Assembly (NCBI GenBank): GCA_040771825.1
Contig: JAXGZG010000001.1
Coordinates: 496,001 to 560,000, forward strand
Source: JAXGZG01 sp040771825
GTDB taxonomy: Bacteria > Bacillota > Sulfobacillia > Fermentithermobacillales > Fermentithermobacillaceae
DNA length: 64,000 nt
Reading direction: 5' to 3'
The position numbers and the translations under genes were made by a program. This document shows positions 8,917 to 16,397 of the stretch, piece after piece (the first letter of the stretch is position 1; every line of letters begins with the position of its first letter). The notes beneath the pieces were generated by a model. It was not told where the DNA came from. It did not search any database and was given only the letters and a program-made list of their open reading frames with translations.

Positions 8917-10101
8917 ATGGAGTATCGAATTACGGCCCCTGAGTACAAGCGGCGGACCGCTCTTGTGCTCAACAGCATGAAGGAAAAAGGTTTGGATGCG
9001 TTCATTTTTTGGAATTCCACTAGTGTCCTATATCTGACTGGTTTCGCTTTTATCCCCACCGAAAGACCCGTGGGCCTTATCGTGGGAAAAGACGGCAAGA
9101 AGACCATCTATGTTCCCCGGCTTGAAGTTGAGCATGCGGGCGGAATACCCGAAATCAACGATGTCAAGCACTATGACGAGTACATCGGCCCTAAGCATCC
9201 AATGGTCATATTTGGTGAGGCTATGGATGGCATGGGTCTGTCTAACGCCACCATAGGTTCCGATGCGGCTGGATATGGTTCAGCCTGGGGTTATAGCGGC
9301 CCTAGACTGGCGGAAGTGCTTCCCAAAGCCAAGATCGTTGTAGACTCGGAACTAGTCCCGACCCTTAGGGTCATTAAGTCCGAAGAGGAAATCCGGCTTA
9401 TAAGACAGAGCGCAACATGGGGTAACCTCGCTCACGCGCTTCTGCAGGAATACTCACTCCCCGGGCGCACCGAGAACGAGATCTCTATGAGAGCTTCTAT
9501 GGAAGCGACCATGGCCATGATCAAGACACTTGGCAGCACCTATTCACCTTTGGGTGGATCTGGGGCTTCAGCGGGCTTCCGCGGCCAGATAGGCCCCAAC
9601 TCGGCGCTGCCTCACGCCATCACCATTAACGCCGTCCTAAAGCCAGGTGACGTTCTCGTAACCGGAGCGGGGGCCTCAGTGGCAGGCTACGGAAGTGAAC
9701 TTGAACGCACCATGTTTGTGGGTGAACCCGATGCGGAGAAGCGGCGCTTCTTTGACCACATGATGGCGCTCATGGAGATCGCTTTCGAACATATGAAACC
9801 CGGCCTAAAGTGCAGTGACGTAGACAACGCGTGCAGGGCATACTACGACAAGCACAACCTGTGGGAGTACTGGCGCCACCATACCGGCCACTGCCTAGGT
9901 ATGCTAGGGCATGAGGCGCCTTTCCTAGACTCGGGCGATCATACGGTGATGAAGCCTGGCATGGTGTTCAGCATAGAGCCGGGACTCTACGTTCCTGGGC
10001 TTGGCGGGTTCAGGCATTCTGACACCGTGGTCGTAACTGAAACCGGCATGGATTTCATCACTTACTACCCGAGGCAACTGTCTGATCTTATCTGTGGATA
10101 G
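8917..10101 (+). CDS. Creatinase-like M24 family protein lacking most metal ligands
   Basis: The 394-residue protein has the creatinase_N domain and the pita-bread M24 fold (HHTGHCLGMLGHE, IEPGLYVPGLGGF). Compared with Xaa-Pro aminopeptidase, the first metal Asp is replaced (VTGAG instead of VDMG). The second Asp is Glu (SELERT instead of SDMTRT), and the last Glu of R-x-E-D is replaced (FRHSDT). His and the IEPG Glu remain. Loss of metal ligands is known in creatinase, which hydrolyses a C-N bond without metal, so this is probably a non-peptidase amidohydrolase or a changed peptidase. The start ATG follows GAAGGAG. It overlaps the open frame of the DUF885 gene and is likely cotranscribed with it and the regulator. 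Confidence 0.82.
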   Translation: MEYRITAPEYKRRTALVLNSMKEKGLDAFIFWNSTSVLYLTGFAFIPTERPVGLIVGKDGKKTIYVPRLEVEHAGGIPEINDVKHYDEYIGPKHPMVIFGEAMDGMGLSNATIGSDAAGYGSAWGYSGPRLAEVLPKAKIVVDSELVPTLRVIKSEEEIRLIRQSATWGNLAHALLQEYSLPGRTENEISMRASMEATMAMIKTLGSTYSPLGGSGASAGFRGQIGPNSALPHAITINAVLKPGDVLVTGAGASVAGYGSELERTMFVGEPDAEKRRFFDHMMALMEIAFEHMKPGLKCSDVDNACRAYYDKHNLWEYWRHHTGHCLGMLGHEAPFLDSGDHTVMKPGMVFSIEPGLYVPGLGGFRHSDTVVVTETGMDFITYYPRQLSDLICG

Positions 10102-10117
10102 GAAGGGAGTCTCTAGG

Positions 10118-11779
10118 ATGTCCAAAACGGCGAACAACGAGCTAGCCAACGTTTACAGGAAACTCGATGCCAAGATTGCCGACGAGATTTACAAACTCTC
10201 GTCAGGGAACGTCTATGAGACCGTGGCGGTGGTTCCTTCTCTGGAGTCCAAGGAACAGTCCAAAGTAGTCTTCCAGAGTCTTCTCAAGGAAGCCCAAGCT
10301 TTGCAGACGCCCGATTCCGTGTTCTCTCTGGTCAAAGATCACCTGGTAGAGTTCTTGCAGGGACGCATCTCCGGCGTCGACTCAAGTTATCTGCACCTTA
10401 ACCGCTTTGTAGGTGCCCAGACACGCCTGGTGGATTTCTCAACCCGTCAAGACTCAAGGCCTGCGTCCAAACGGGCAGAGGTCTTGGACGCTAGGTTTGG
10501 CCAGATGGATGCCGTCTGGGACGGCGTAAAGAAACTCTTTGGCACTGTTCCAGCGGACAAGGTCCGGGAGGTTGTCAGGGCGTGCGAGGTGTTGGATACC
10601 GTGTCCACTGCCGCGGCTGCCAACATCGACGAGAAGTACGCAGGTCTTGGTTCTGGTGAGAGGGCCAAGCTTTTGGCAGGGCTTGAGGGTCTAGCGGCCA
10701 AAGCCCGCGCATGGAAGTCAGAGGCAGGGCAGGAGGCCTCCGCCAGGGCTCAAGAGCCCGGTGCGGCTAAGGAACCCAGCGAGTCTTTGGATGCTCAAAG
10801 GAAGAGTTATGAACGGGTGCTATTGGAGGAGTGCGGAGTGAGTCTGAGCGAGCTCCTCAAATGGCACGAGGAAGAGATCGCCGGGACAAGGGCCGAACTC
10901 ATAGAGACGGCTACCAAGACAGGGCTTCAGCCCGTCAAGAGCCAGAACGATGCATTCGACATCCTTCAGAAGCACGGCGGTCCCTGCGACACTGTTGAAG
11001 AGATGTTCGAGCGCATGGTTGGGTACGTCGCGGCTGCCAAGGCGGCCACTAAGGATGGATACGTTGATCTCCCTGAGGAGACGTGTCTTGTAATCCCAAC
11101 TCCTGAGCAGACCAAGGATGATTTCCCTTGGGGGGGCTACGGAGGCGGTTGCCGGAGGAGGAGGCCCATGGTGGGTGCCGTCTTCTTGAATGATAGCAAC
11201 TACAAGGCTGTGACCGATGGCTGGCTCAAGATGATGGCCATTCACGAGTGCTATCCCGGACATCACGCTCAGTGGGTCAGGAGCACCTTGGATACGCTGC
11301 CTGAGACGGTAAAGTTAGGTTCAAGGGGAACTCCGCTTCTCGAGGGCACGGCTCACCGCTCGGAAAAGCTCATGGAGTGGATTTTCCCAGACGATCCGGT
11401 ATTCCCGTTGTTTGTCAGGCTGCGTCGCCACCACACGGCCGTCAGGATCAAGGCCGACCTGATGATGCACTACTTTGGGCGCCCCATCGACGAGGTGGTT
11501 GAACTGTACATGAAGGAACTGGGATTCGATAGGAACTCTGCCAGGGGTCAGGTTAGGTATCAGGAGCGTAACCCCGGCTACATGACCTGCTATTACTACG
11601 GCATGAAGAGGCTTGCGGACCTTCAGGCTCAAAGCGGTTTGGATGACAAAGCCTTTACCCAGTTGCTCTTCGCCGTGGGTCGCATCAGCCTTGAGAATTT
11701 CGCTAAGTTCCTGGCGCTTCCGGATGCCGACAAGAAGCGGTTCCAGACCGAGTTCGATAGCCTAGTTCCGACCGGCTAG
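10118..11779 (+). CDS. DUF885 family putative zinc metallopeptidase
   Basis: The 553-residue protein carries the DUF885 signature HECYPGHH at residues 376-383, an HExxPGHH zinc-binding motif like that of thermolysin-type peptidases. It is followed by a conserved EGTAHRSEKLME stretch. The central part (about 190-240) is Ala/Glu rich and probably a linker. No signal peptide is seen. The ATG at 10118 is preceded by AAGGGA; an upstream GTG at 10094 overlaps the previous gene. DUF885 proteins are considered peptidases on weak direct evidence; the location among proline-type peptidases fits. Confidence 0.85.
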   Translation: MSKTANNELANVYRKLDAKIADEIYKLSSGNVYETVAVVPSLESKEQSKVVFQSLLKEAQALQTPDSVFSLVKDHLVEFLQGRISGVDSSYLHLNRFVGAQTRLVDFSTRQDSRPASKRAEVLDARFGQMDAVWDGVKKLFGTVPADKVREVVRACEVLDTVSTAAAANIDEKYAGLGSGERAKLLAGLEGLAAKARAWKSEAGQEASARAQEPGAAKEPSESLDAQRKSYERVLLEECGVSLSELLKWHEEEIAGTRAELIETATKTGLQPVKSQNDAFDILQKHGGPCDTVEEMFERMVGYVAAAKAATKDGYVDLPEETCLVIPTPEQTKDDFPWGGYGGGCRRRRPMVGAVFLNDSNYKAVTDGWLKMMAIHECYPGHHAQWVRSTLDTLPETVKLGSRGTPLLEGTAHRSEKLMEWIFPDDPVFPLFVRLRRHHTAVRIKADLMMHYFGRPIDEVVELYMKELGFDRNSARGQVRYQERNPGYMTCYYYGMKRLADLQAQSGLDDKAFTQLLFAVGRISLENFAKFLALPDADKKRFQTEFDSLVPTG

Positions 11780-11851
11780 AAAGCTTTTGGGTCGTATCTG
11801 GTCGACAAAGAGGGTATTCGGCCCGGAATGTGGAATTCAATATCTAGGTTA

Positions 11852-11882
11852 CCTGACAGCCCGCGATTAGCGGGCTGTCAGG
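11852..11882. repeat. Perfect 13-bp inverted repeat with 5-nt loop
   Basis: CCTGACAGCCCGC (11852-11864) and its exact complement (11870-11882) enclose GATTA. It lies 72 nt after the DUF885 gene and 62 nt before the GntR regulator gene. There is no T-run on either side (CTGTGAAAG follows), so it is not a standard intrinsic terminator. It could be an RNA hairpin in the regulator leader or a DNA operator. Confidence 0.75.
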
Positions 11883-11944
11883 CTGTGAAAGAGCTTTTTG
11901 GCCAAAAGGTCTCACGGCACATCGAGTCAAGGAGGAAGTTCGAG

Positions 11945-12664
11945 GTGGCCGCGCCTATAGCAAAGATCTCCAAGCCGTCGAAGCTCACCCAGACAATAGC
12001 CGAACGATTGAGAACCATGATTGTCGAGGGTGCGCTCAAACCCGGAGAGCGGCTTCCTACAGAAAAAGAGCTATGTAAAGGCTTTGGGGTGGGGCGGTCC
12101 TCTGTAAGGGAAGCTCTCCAGTCTCTTGAGCACGTAGGCTTATTGCGCTCGAGACCGGGAGTTGGTCGGTTTTTGACGGAGGATGCGTTCCTTCTGTTGC
12201 AGTCCCAGAATTGGTGGCAAATGATGGAGCGTGCGTCTCAGTTCGAGTGGATGGACGCAAGGATGATTATTGAGGTGTCGGTGGCCAGATTGGCAGCGGA
12301 GAGGGCTACCCCTGATGACGTGCGCTATCTTGGAGAAGCCCTGAAGGGAATGGAAGGCTCGGTAGGCAATCTGGATAGATTCTTTGAAATCGAACTTGAA
12401 GCCCATCTGTGTGTCGCCAAAGCGTGCGGAAACAAAATACTGACAGAACTGGTCGGCTATCTGATTCAAAGAATTTCTGGAGAGGCGGAGAAGTTCCTTC
12501 GTACCCTGCCTTATACGGCTACGAGGACTCTAGAGGATTTCCGCAACATACTTCGGGCTTTCCAAAACAAAGACGGAGCACTGGCAGGCGACGCCATGGA
12601 GAAACATCTGCGAGGCATCAGCGATGTACTTGCCAAAGGTCATGAGGCGGGGAGGCTCTCATAG
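11945..12664 (+). CDS. GntR/FadR-family transcriptional regulator (FCD domain)
   Basis: The 239-residue protein has a GntR winged helix at about residues 12-80 (TIAERLRTMIVEGALKPGE, then LPTEKEL and SSVREALQ) and a C-terminal FCD helical domain. The FCD domain has the expected acidic/His metal-site residues around FEIELEAH and MEKH. FCD regulators commonly sense organic or amino acids. The GTG at 11945 is chosen because AAGGAGGA lies 8 nt upstream; the frame extends upstream through the palindrome without a better start. It may regulate the peptide/hydroxyproline genes before it or the membrane cassette after it. Confidence 0.85.
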   Translation: MAAPIAKISKPSKLTQTIAERLRTMIVEGALKPGERLPTEKELCKGFGVGRSSVREALQSLEHVGLLRSRPGVGRFLTEDAFLLLQSQNWWQMMERASQFEWMDARMIIEVSVARLAAERATPDDVRYLGEALKGMEGSVGNLDRFFEIELEAHLCVAKACGNKILTELVGYLIQRISGEAEKFLRTLPYTATRTLEDFRNILRAFQNKDGALAGDAMEKHLRGISDVLAKGHEAGRLS

Positions 12665-12680
12665 AGTATAGGGACAGGCA

Positions 12681-12709
12681 TTGACGGATCTCCACTTAAG
12701 GTATAAATA
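12681..12709 (+). promoter_or_regulatory. Sigma-A-type promoter of an orphan unit
   Basis: TTGACG at 12681-12686 is followed after 17 nt by TAAATA (12704-12709), or after 15 nt by TATAAA (12702-12707). No coding sequence follows before the terminator at 12887-12920. Confidence 0.45.
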
Positions 12710-12715
12710 TGGCAG

Positions 12716-12920
12716 GAAGGCTTTTGCAGACCAATAACGTAGCATAGTCGCAGCACATCTTACAGCACTAGACGGAATAGCGAACGTACTAGGAGTGAAT
12801 CTGGTTGGTCGATGGTTTGATTTTGCATGTGATCCACAACCTTGTTAGGGTTATCCCCGGCTTGACTCAGAATTACTGCCAATGAAGCGAGAGAACTTTA
12901 TAGTTCTCTCGCTTTGTTAT
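12716..12920 (+). ncRNA. Candidate small RNA (promoter to terminator, no ORF)
   Basis: The stretch between the promoter at 12681-12709 and the strong terminator hairpin at 12887-12912 encodes no open frame with a ribosome binding site. The ends are inferred from those signals only. It could instead be the untranslated tail of the GntR regulator transcript. No known RNA family was recognised. Confidence 0.3.
12887..12920 (+). terminator. Intrinsic terminator
   Basis: An 11-bp perfect stem (GCGAGAGAACT at 12887-12897 with its complement at 12902-12912, loop of 4) is followed by TTTGTTATT. It would end either the GntR regulator transcript or the orphan unit. Confidence 0.8.
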
Positions 12921-13120
12921 TCCAAATCTCCCAGCTTGTTACGACATGCTTCAAAAGGTTTTCAGGCAGGCTGGGTAGCTGAGCAGGAGGGGGTGATGAG
13001 GGGAAAGTGTTCCCTAGTACTGCAGGCGTCGGCAATCTAGTATCTGGATCCTGGGGCGCAGTTTCTGTGGACAATTGGGCTACCGTGGGCCTTCGGATAA
13101 GTTTGCGATATTTTGCATTC

Positions 13121-13149
13121 TTGCAGCGTAAGGCCACTTATGCTACAAT
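13121..13149 (+). promoter_or_regulatory. Promoter of the DUF6754 membrane cassette
   Basis: TTGCAG (13121-13126), 17 nt, then TACAAT (13144-13149) preceded by TGC, giving an extended -10. Transcription would start near 13156, leaving a leader of about 137 nt before the GTG at 13293. Confidence 0.6.
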
Positions 13150-13175
13150 GGGTTGAGTTATTAGCAGTCACGGAT

Positions 13176-13247
13176 CTTTTTCCAGATGCCCACTAGTCAT
13201 ACCCCTTGTATGACTATGCCCAGAAACTGCCCAATCATCGGAAAAAG
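13176..13247 (+). promoter_or_regulatory. Structured 5' leader (nested hairpins)
   Basis: An outer 8-bp pairing joins CTTTTTCC (13176-13183) with GGAAAAAG (13240-13247). Inside it AGTCATAC (13195-13202) pairs perfectly with GTATGACT (13208-13215) across a 5-nt loop. The element lies between the promoter and the ribosome binding site of the cassette. I do not recognise a known riboswitch class in it. Confidence 0.5.
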
Positions 13248-13292
13248 GCCGCATTTGGTTCCTAGAGCCTCAAATCTTTGGAGGTGAACTGA

Positions 13293-14066
13293 GTGTTCGC
13301 GAAGGGTATGGCAGTAGATTTCCTGTTAGTCCTCTTCTTGAACTTAGCAGTTGTGTATGTTGTGCAGAAGAGCAAGACTGGTTCGTCGGCTTACACGATC
13401 CGCAAGATCCCTGGCCTAGACGCCATCGAGGAAGGTGTCGGGCGTGCAACTGAGATGAACAGGCCGGTTCTTTACCTGCCTGGGTATGCCGACTTCACCG
13501 ACCCCCAGACACTTGCTTCCATGGCTGTGCTGTCTGAGGTCGCCAAGGTGACCGCCCGTTACGACACTAAACTGGTGGTGCCGGTCAACTACGCTTACGT
13601 GCATCCGGTTATGTCCGAGGTGGTGCGTCAGGCTTACGTATCTCAGGGTAAGACCCACAGTTTCAAGCCCGACGACGTCATGTGGTTCTCTGACCACTAT
13701 TATGGATACGCCATCGCTGTCATCGAACTCATGTTCCGGGAAAAAGTCGCAACTACGGTCATGTTTGGGAACTTCGCCTTTGATGCCCTAATGTACGCTG
13801 AAGCGGGCAACCAAGCGGGCGCCATTCAGATCGGGGGCACCGCTTCAACCGCTCAGATCCCATTCTTTGTGGCCGCTTGCGACTACGCCATCATCGGTGA
13901 AGAGATCTACGCCGCTGCCGCTTACATCACGAAGGACCCTGTCAGAATCGCCACTATAGTCGTGGAAGACTGGGCGAAGTTCGCGGCTACAGCACTTATC
14001 ATTATCGGAGTCATTTTGAAGTCCACGGGTTCAGTGGACTTGATCAACAACATCCTAGCCAAGTAG
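13293..14066 (+). CDS. DUF6754 family membrane protein
   Basis: The 257-residue protein has an N-terminal membrane segment (about 5-25) and a large soluble core starting near YTIRKIPGLDAIEEGVG. Conserved-looking Gly-rich parts are QIGGTASTAQIPFF and CDYAIIGEE, and a second membrane segment lies near the C-terminus (about 225-247). I recognise the DUF6754 type; its function is unknown. The GTG start has GGAGGTG 6 nt upstream. It is the first of four tightly spaced genes (17 nt, 12 nt and 4 nt gaps) that look like one operon coding for a membrane complex. Confidence 0.8.
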   Translation: MFAKGMAVDFLLVLFLNLAVVYVVQKSKTGSSAYTIRKIPGLDAIEEGVGRATEMNRPVLYLPGYADFTDPQTLASMAVLSEVAKVTARYDTKLVVPVNYAYVHPVMSEVVRQAYVSQGKTHSFKPDDVMWFSDHYYGYAIAVIELMFREKVATTVMFGNFAFDALMYAEAGNQAGAIQIGGTASTAQIPFFVAACDYAIIGEEIYAAAAYITKDPVRIATIVVEDWAKFAATALIIIGVILKSTGSVDLINNILAK

Positions 14067-14083
14067 GGAAGGAGTGAGGCCAA

Positions 14084-14698
14084 ATGAAAAGGACTCTGCC
14101 GACGTTGATTGCCACAGCCGCCACAGTCATTATCGTGGTTACCACGTTTTTCGGAGTGGCGCCTGGGGTCGGCAAAGAGTTGGACAAGTGGTATATCCTG
14201 AGCACTGCCGTAGTGTGCTGCAGCGGCCTCGTCAACTTGACCAACGTTCACTTGCGTAACGTTAGAAAAGCCGGGAAGGACTGGGATCTTTCCATCCTTC
14301 TCCTGGTATTGACCTACGGAATGCTGGCTCTTGGTGTGGTTACCAGTCCCACCAATAAGATTTATAACTGGATCTTCCAGGGCACGGTGGTGCCTCTGGG
14401 AGCAACGTTCTACTCGATATTGGCGTTTTACATTGTCTCGGCAGCTTATCGTGCCTTTAGGGCGAGATCCCTAGACGCAACGGTTCTTCTGGGCGCTGCC
14501 ATTATCGTCCTTCTGGGTCGCGCTCCCTTGGGCGAGGCGCTGTATCCCGGATTTGGCACCGCAACAAAGTGGATTATGGATATTCCTAACACTGCTGCTA
14601 TGCGTGCAGTCGGCTTCGGAGCTACACTCGGCTCGCTGATTACCGCCGTCCGAGTGTTCCTAGGCTTTGAGCGCGCCTACGCAAGCACCGGTGAATAG
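14084..14698 (+). CDS. Unrecognised integral membrane protein of the DUF6754 cassette
   Basis: The 204-residue protein shows about six hydrophobic segments (near 5-25, 35-53, 65-85, 92-120, 130-147, 170-195). A short basic cytoplasmic stretch RNVRKAGKDWD lies between the second and third. I recognise no family or catalytic motif. It has a GGAAGGAG ribosome binding site and starts 17 nt after the DUF6754 gene. Its meaning is best sought from the cassette as a whole. Confidence 0.8.
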   Translation: MKRTLPTLIATAATVIIVVTTFFGVAPGVGKELDKWYILSTAVVCCSGLVNLTNVHLRNVRKAGKDWDLSILLLVLTYGMLALGVVTSPTNKIYNWIFQGTVVPLGATFYSILAFYIVSAAYRAFRARSLDATVLLGAAIIVLLGRAPLGEALYPGFGTATKWIMDIPNTAAMRAVGFGATLGSLITAVRVFLGFERAYASTGE

Positions 14699-14710
14699 GG
14701 AGGTGCAGAG

Positions 14711-15556
14711 ATGAACATTTGGGAACGTCTTTCCAACCTAGACCGGAGAGTGTACTACGTCCTGCTAATGCTGGTAGTGGCTTGGCCTATTCTGAAGCCT
14801 TGGGGGCTCCCTATTAAGACAGGGCAGGAAGCCCAGTCTTTCTTCGATACCATCGAGGCGCTTCCAGAGAACAGCACTATCGCTTTGGCAATCGACTATA
14901 GAAGCGACTGCGTGGTTGAGCTCAACCCTCAAGTGGCAACTCTTTACAGGCATGCTTGGAGTAAGGGCGCAAAGATAATCATGTGGTCCATGGTAGACGA
15001 GGGAGCAAACGTGACCCAGGCTCTAGTAGAGCCTATCTCTAGCGAATTAGGGAAGACTTACGGAGTAGACTGGATCAACCTGGGCTACAAGCCCGGGGGC
15101 GACGTTACCCGTAAGAAGATGATCGACAACTTCTGGGAAGGCGCGGGTTACGCCGACATCGACGGCCACAGCCTCGAGGATTTCCCGATCATGAAGGACT
15201 TTGACAGTATCACCGATGCCGATCTTCTCGTTCACATCAGTGGCGTGGTTCCAGGTTCGGCTGAAACGTTCTTGAAGATAGTCGCCATCCCCACGGGTCT
15301 TCCCATGGCGGTGGGCACCACAGCCATTCAGGGAACCTCGGAGACTCCGTACTACGCCGCAGGCCAGTACAAGGGGTTCTTGGTGGGTCTTAGAGGAGCA
15401 GCCGAGTATGAGTTCCTGGCAAAAGAGCCGGGTCCGGCCATCGTGGGCATGGACGCTCAGTCTGCCGCTCACTTCCTGGTTATCGGCCTGATTCTCCTTG
15501 GGAACATCGGTTACTTCGCGACTAAGAAGAAATCCACCACGGAAGGTGGGAGGTGA
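14711..15556 (+). CDS. Unrecognised membrane-anchored protein with a large soluble domain
   Basis: The 281-residue protein has one membrane segment at each end (about 15-32 and 250-270) around a soluble domain of about 210 residues. The domain alternates predicted strands and helices: STIALAIDY, AKIIMWSMVDEG, DLLVHISGVVPG, LPMAVGTTAIQG. The Gly-rich MAVGTTAIQGTSETPYYAAGQYKGF stretch is given here only by its ends (MAVGTTAIQ and GQYKGF, about 198-222). A Rossmann-like or periplasmic-binding-like fold is possible but not shown. The ribosome binding site is GGGAGG, and the start lies 12 nt after the previous gene. Confidence 0.8.
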   Translation: MNIWERLSNLDRRVYYVLLMLVVAWPILKPWGLPIKTGQEAQSFFDTIEALPENSTIALAIDYRSDCVVELNPQVATLYRHAWSKGAKIIMWSMVDEGANVTQALVEPISSELGKTYGVDWINLGYKPGGDVTRKKMIDNFWEGAGYADIDGHSLEDFPIMKDFDSITDADLLVHISGVVPGSAETFLKIVAIPTGLPMAVGTTAIQGTSETPYYAAGQYKGFLVGLRGAAEYEFLAKEPGPAIVGMDAQSAAHFLVIGLILLGNIGYFATKKKSTTEGGR

Positions 15557-15560
15557 CGAG

Positions 15561-16157
15561 ATGAACGCGCAGATCTGGCTTGCCGCTTTCTTTACCGTCT
15601 GCATTTACAGCATGGTTCTCTACAAGGAGAACAAGCTCTTCCGTGTCGCCGAGACAGTTCTGGTTTCCATCACGGCAGCCAACGGGATAGTGTTGAGTTT
15701 TCACAACTATATAAAGCCGGCTATCGCCACGGATATCGTTAGAGACCGTAAGTACCTTCAGCTGATTCCGATCCTAATCGGGCTCTTGATGTATACCAGG
15801 TTCGTAAAGCCAATCGCTTGGCTGGCTCGTATTCCGATGTCTTTCTGGATCGGCACAGGCGCCGGATACATCTTCACCAAGACTCCGGCTCTGTTCTTCA
15901 GCCAGGTTCAGGCTACCTTCATGCCTTTCAATAGCGTCAACAACATCATCTTCATAGTTGGCGTTGTGACGGTTTTGTCGTACTTCTACTTTACGGTAGA
16001 CTTGAAGAACCCCGTTCTAAACGGTTCAAGCAAAGTAGGGCGCATGTTTATTCTGGTAGCCTTCGGAGCCGCTTTTGCCAACACGGTTATGTCGAGAATC
16101 TCGGTGCTTCTGGGCAGACTCCAGTTCATACTGCAGGATTGGTTGAACCTAGCCTAA
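15561..16157 (+). CDS. Unrecognised integral membrane protein, last gene of the DUF6754 cassette
   Basis: The 198-residue protein shows about five or six hydrophobic segments (near 3-20, 30-48, 68-80, 90-110, 128-146, 160-180) and no motif I know. The ATG at 15561 follows GGGAGGTGACGAG and is 4 nt after the stop of the previous gene. The open frame begins earlier (15498) inside the neighbour but without a ribosome binding site. No clear terminator follows before the next promoter at 16219. Confidence 0.8.
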   Translation: MNAQIWLAAFFTVCIYSMVLYKENKLFRVAETVLVSITAANGIVLSFHNYIKPAIATDIVRDRKYLQLIPILIGLLMYTRFVKPIAWLARIPMSFWIGTGAGYIFTKTPALFFSQVQATFMPFNSVNNIIFIVGVVTVLSYFYFTVDLKNPVLNGSSKVGRMFILVAFGAAFANTVMSRISVLLGRLQFILQDWLNLA

Positions 16158-16218
16158 GAACATTGGTGGCGGGCTCACAAACCAACATGCAATTGAGCAT
16201 CCGAGACGGTGTATAGGG

Positions 16219-16246
16219 TGGACATGCATTCATCCAGTGGTATAAT
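16219..16246 (+). promoter_or_regulatory. Promoter of the NSS transporter gene
   Basis: TGGACA (16219-16224), 16 nt, and a perfect TATAAT (16241-16246) preceded by TGG, an extended -10. The expected leader is about 145 nt long. Confidence 0.65.
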
Positions 16247-16291
16247 CATGTAACATTTCGGCCGTCATCGGAACGTCTTCGGAATCTTCGG

Positions 16292-16351
16292 CCCGCGTGG
16301 CGAGTTCCCTGTTCCGTTAGGGGCAGGGACCCCGCGCGGGTCTTGTGTTTT
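16292..16351 (+). promoter_or_regulatory. GC-rich leader hairpin with T-rich tail (possible attenuator)
   Basis: CCCGCG (16292-16297) can pair with CGCGGG (16335-16340). Inside, TCCCTG (16306-16311) pairs with CAGGGA (16324-16329). A T-rich tail TCTTGTGTTTT follows. The element lies between the promoter and the ATG at 16398, so it could end transcription early. It has no resemblance I can see to the glycine riboswitch. Confidence 0.4.
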
Positions 16352-16397
16352 CCCAGGCTCTGGGCGGCCCGGGCTAGTGCAAAAGGAGGAAGGTCCT

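Larger units (their letters stand above)
12665..13292. other. 628-bp intergenic region with two promoters, a terminator and a structured leader
   Basis: No protein gene with a credible ribosome binding site is seen here. The stretch holds a promoter-like pair at 12681-12709, a terminator at 12887-12920, a second promoter at 13121-13149, and nested hairpins at 13176-13247 before the DUF6754 gene. The first promoter and terminator would bound a transcript of about 200 nt. Confidence 0.6.

Noticed and set aside
16247..16397. Glycine riboswitch before the NSS transporter
   Set aside because: Transporters of this type are often under glycine riboswitches, but neither the paired aptamers nor their conserved cores are seen.
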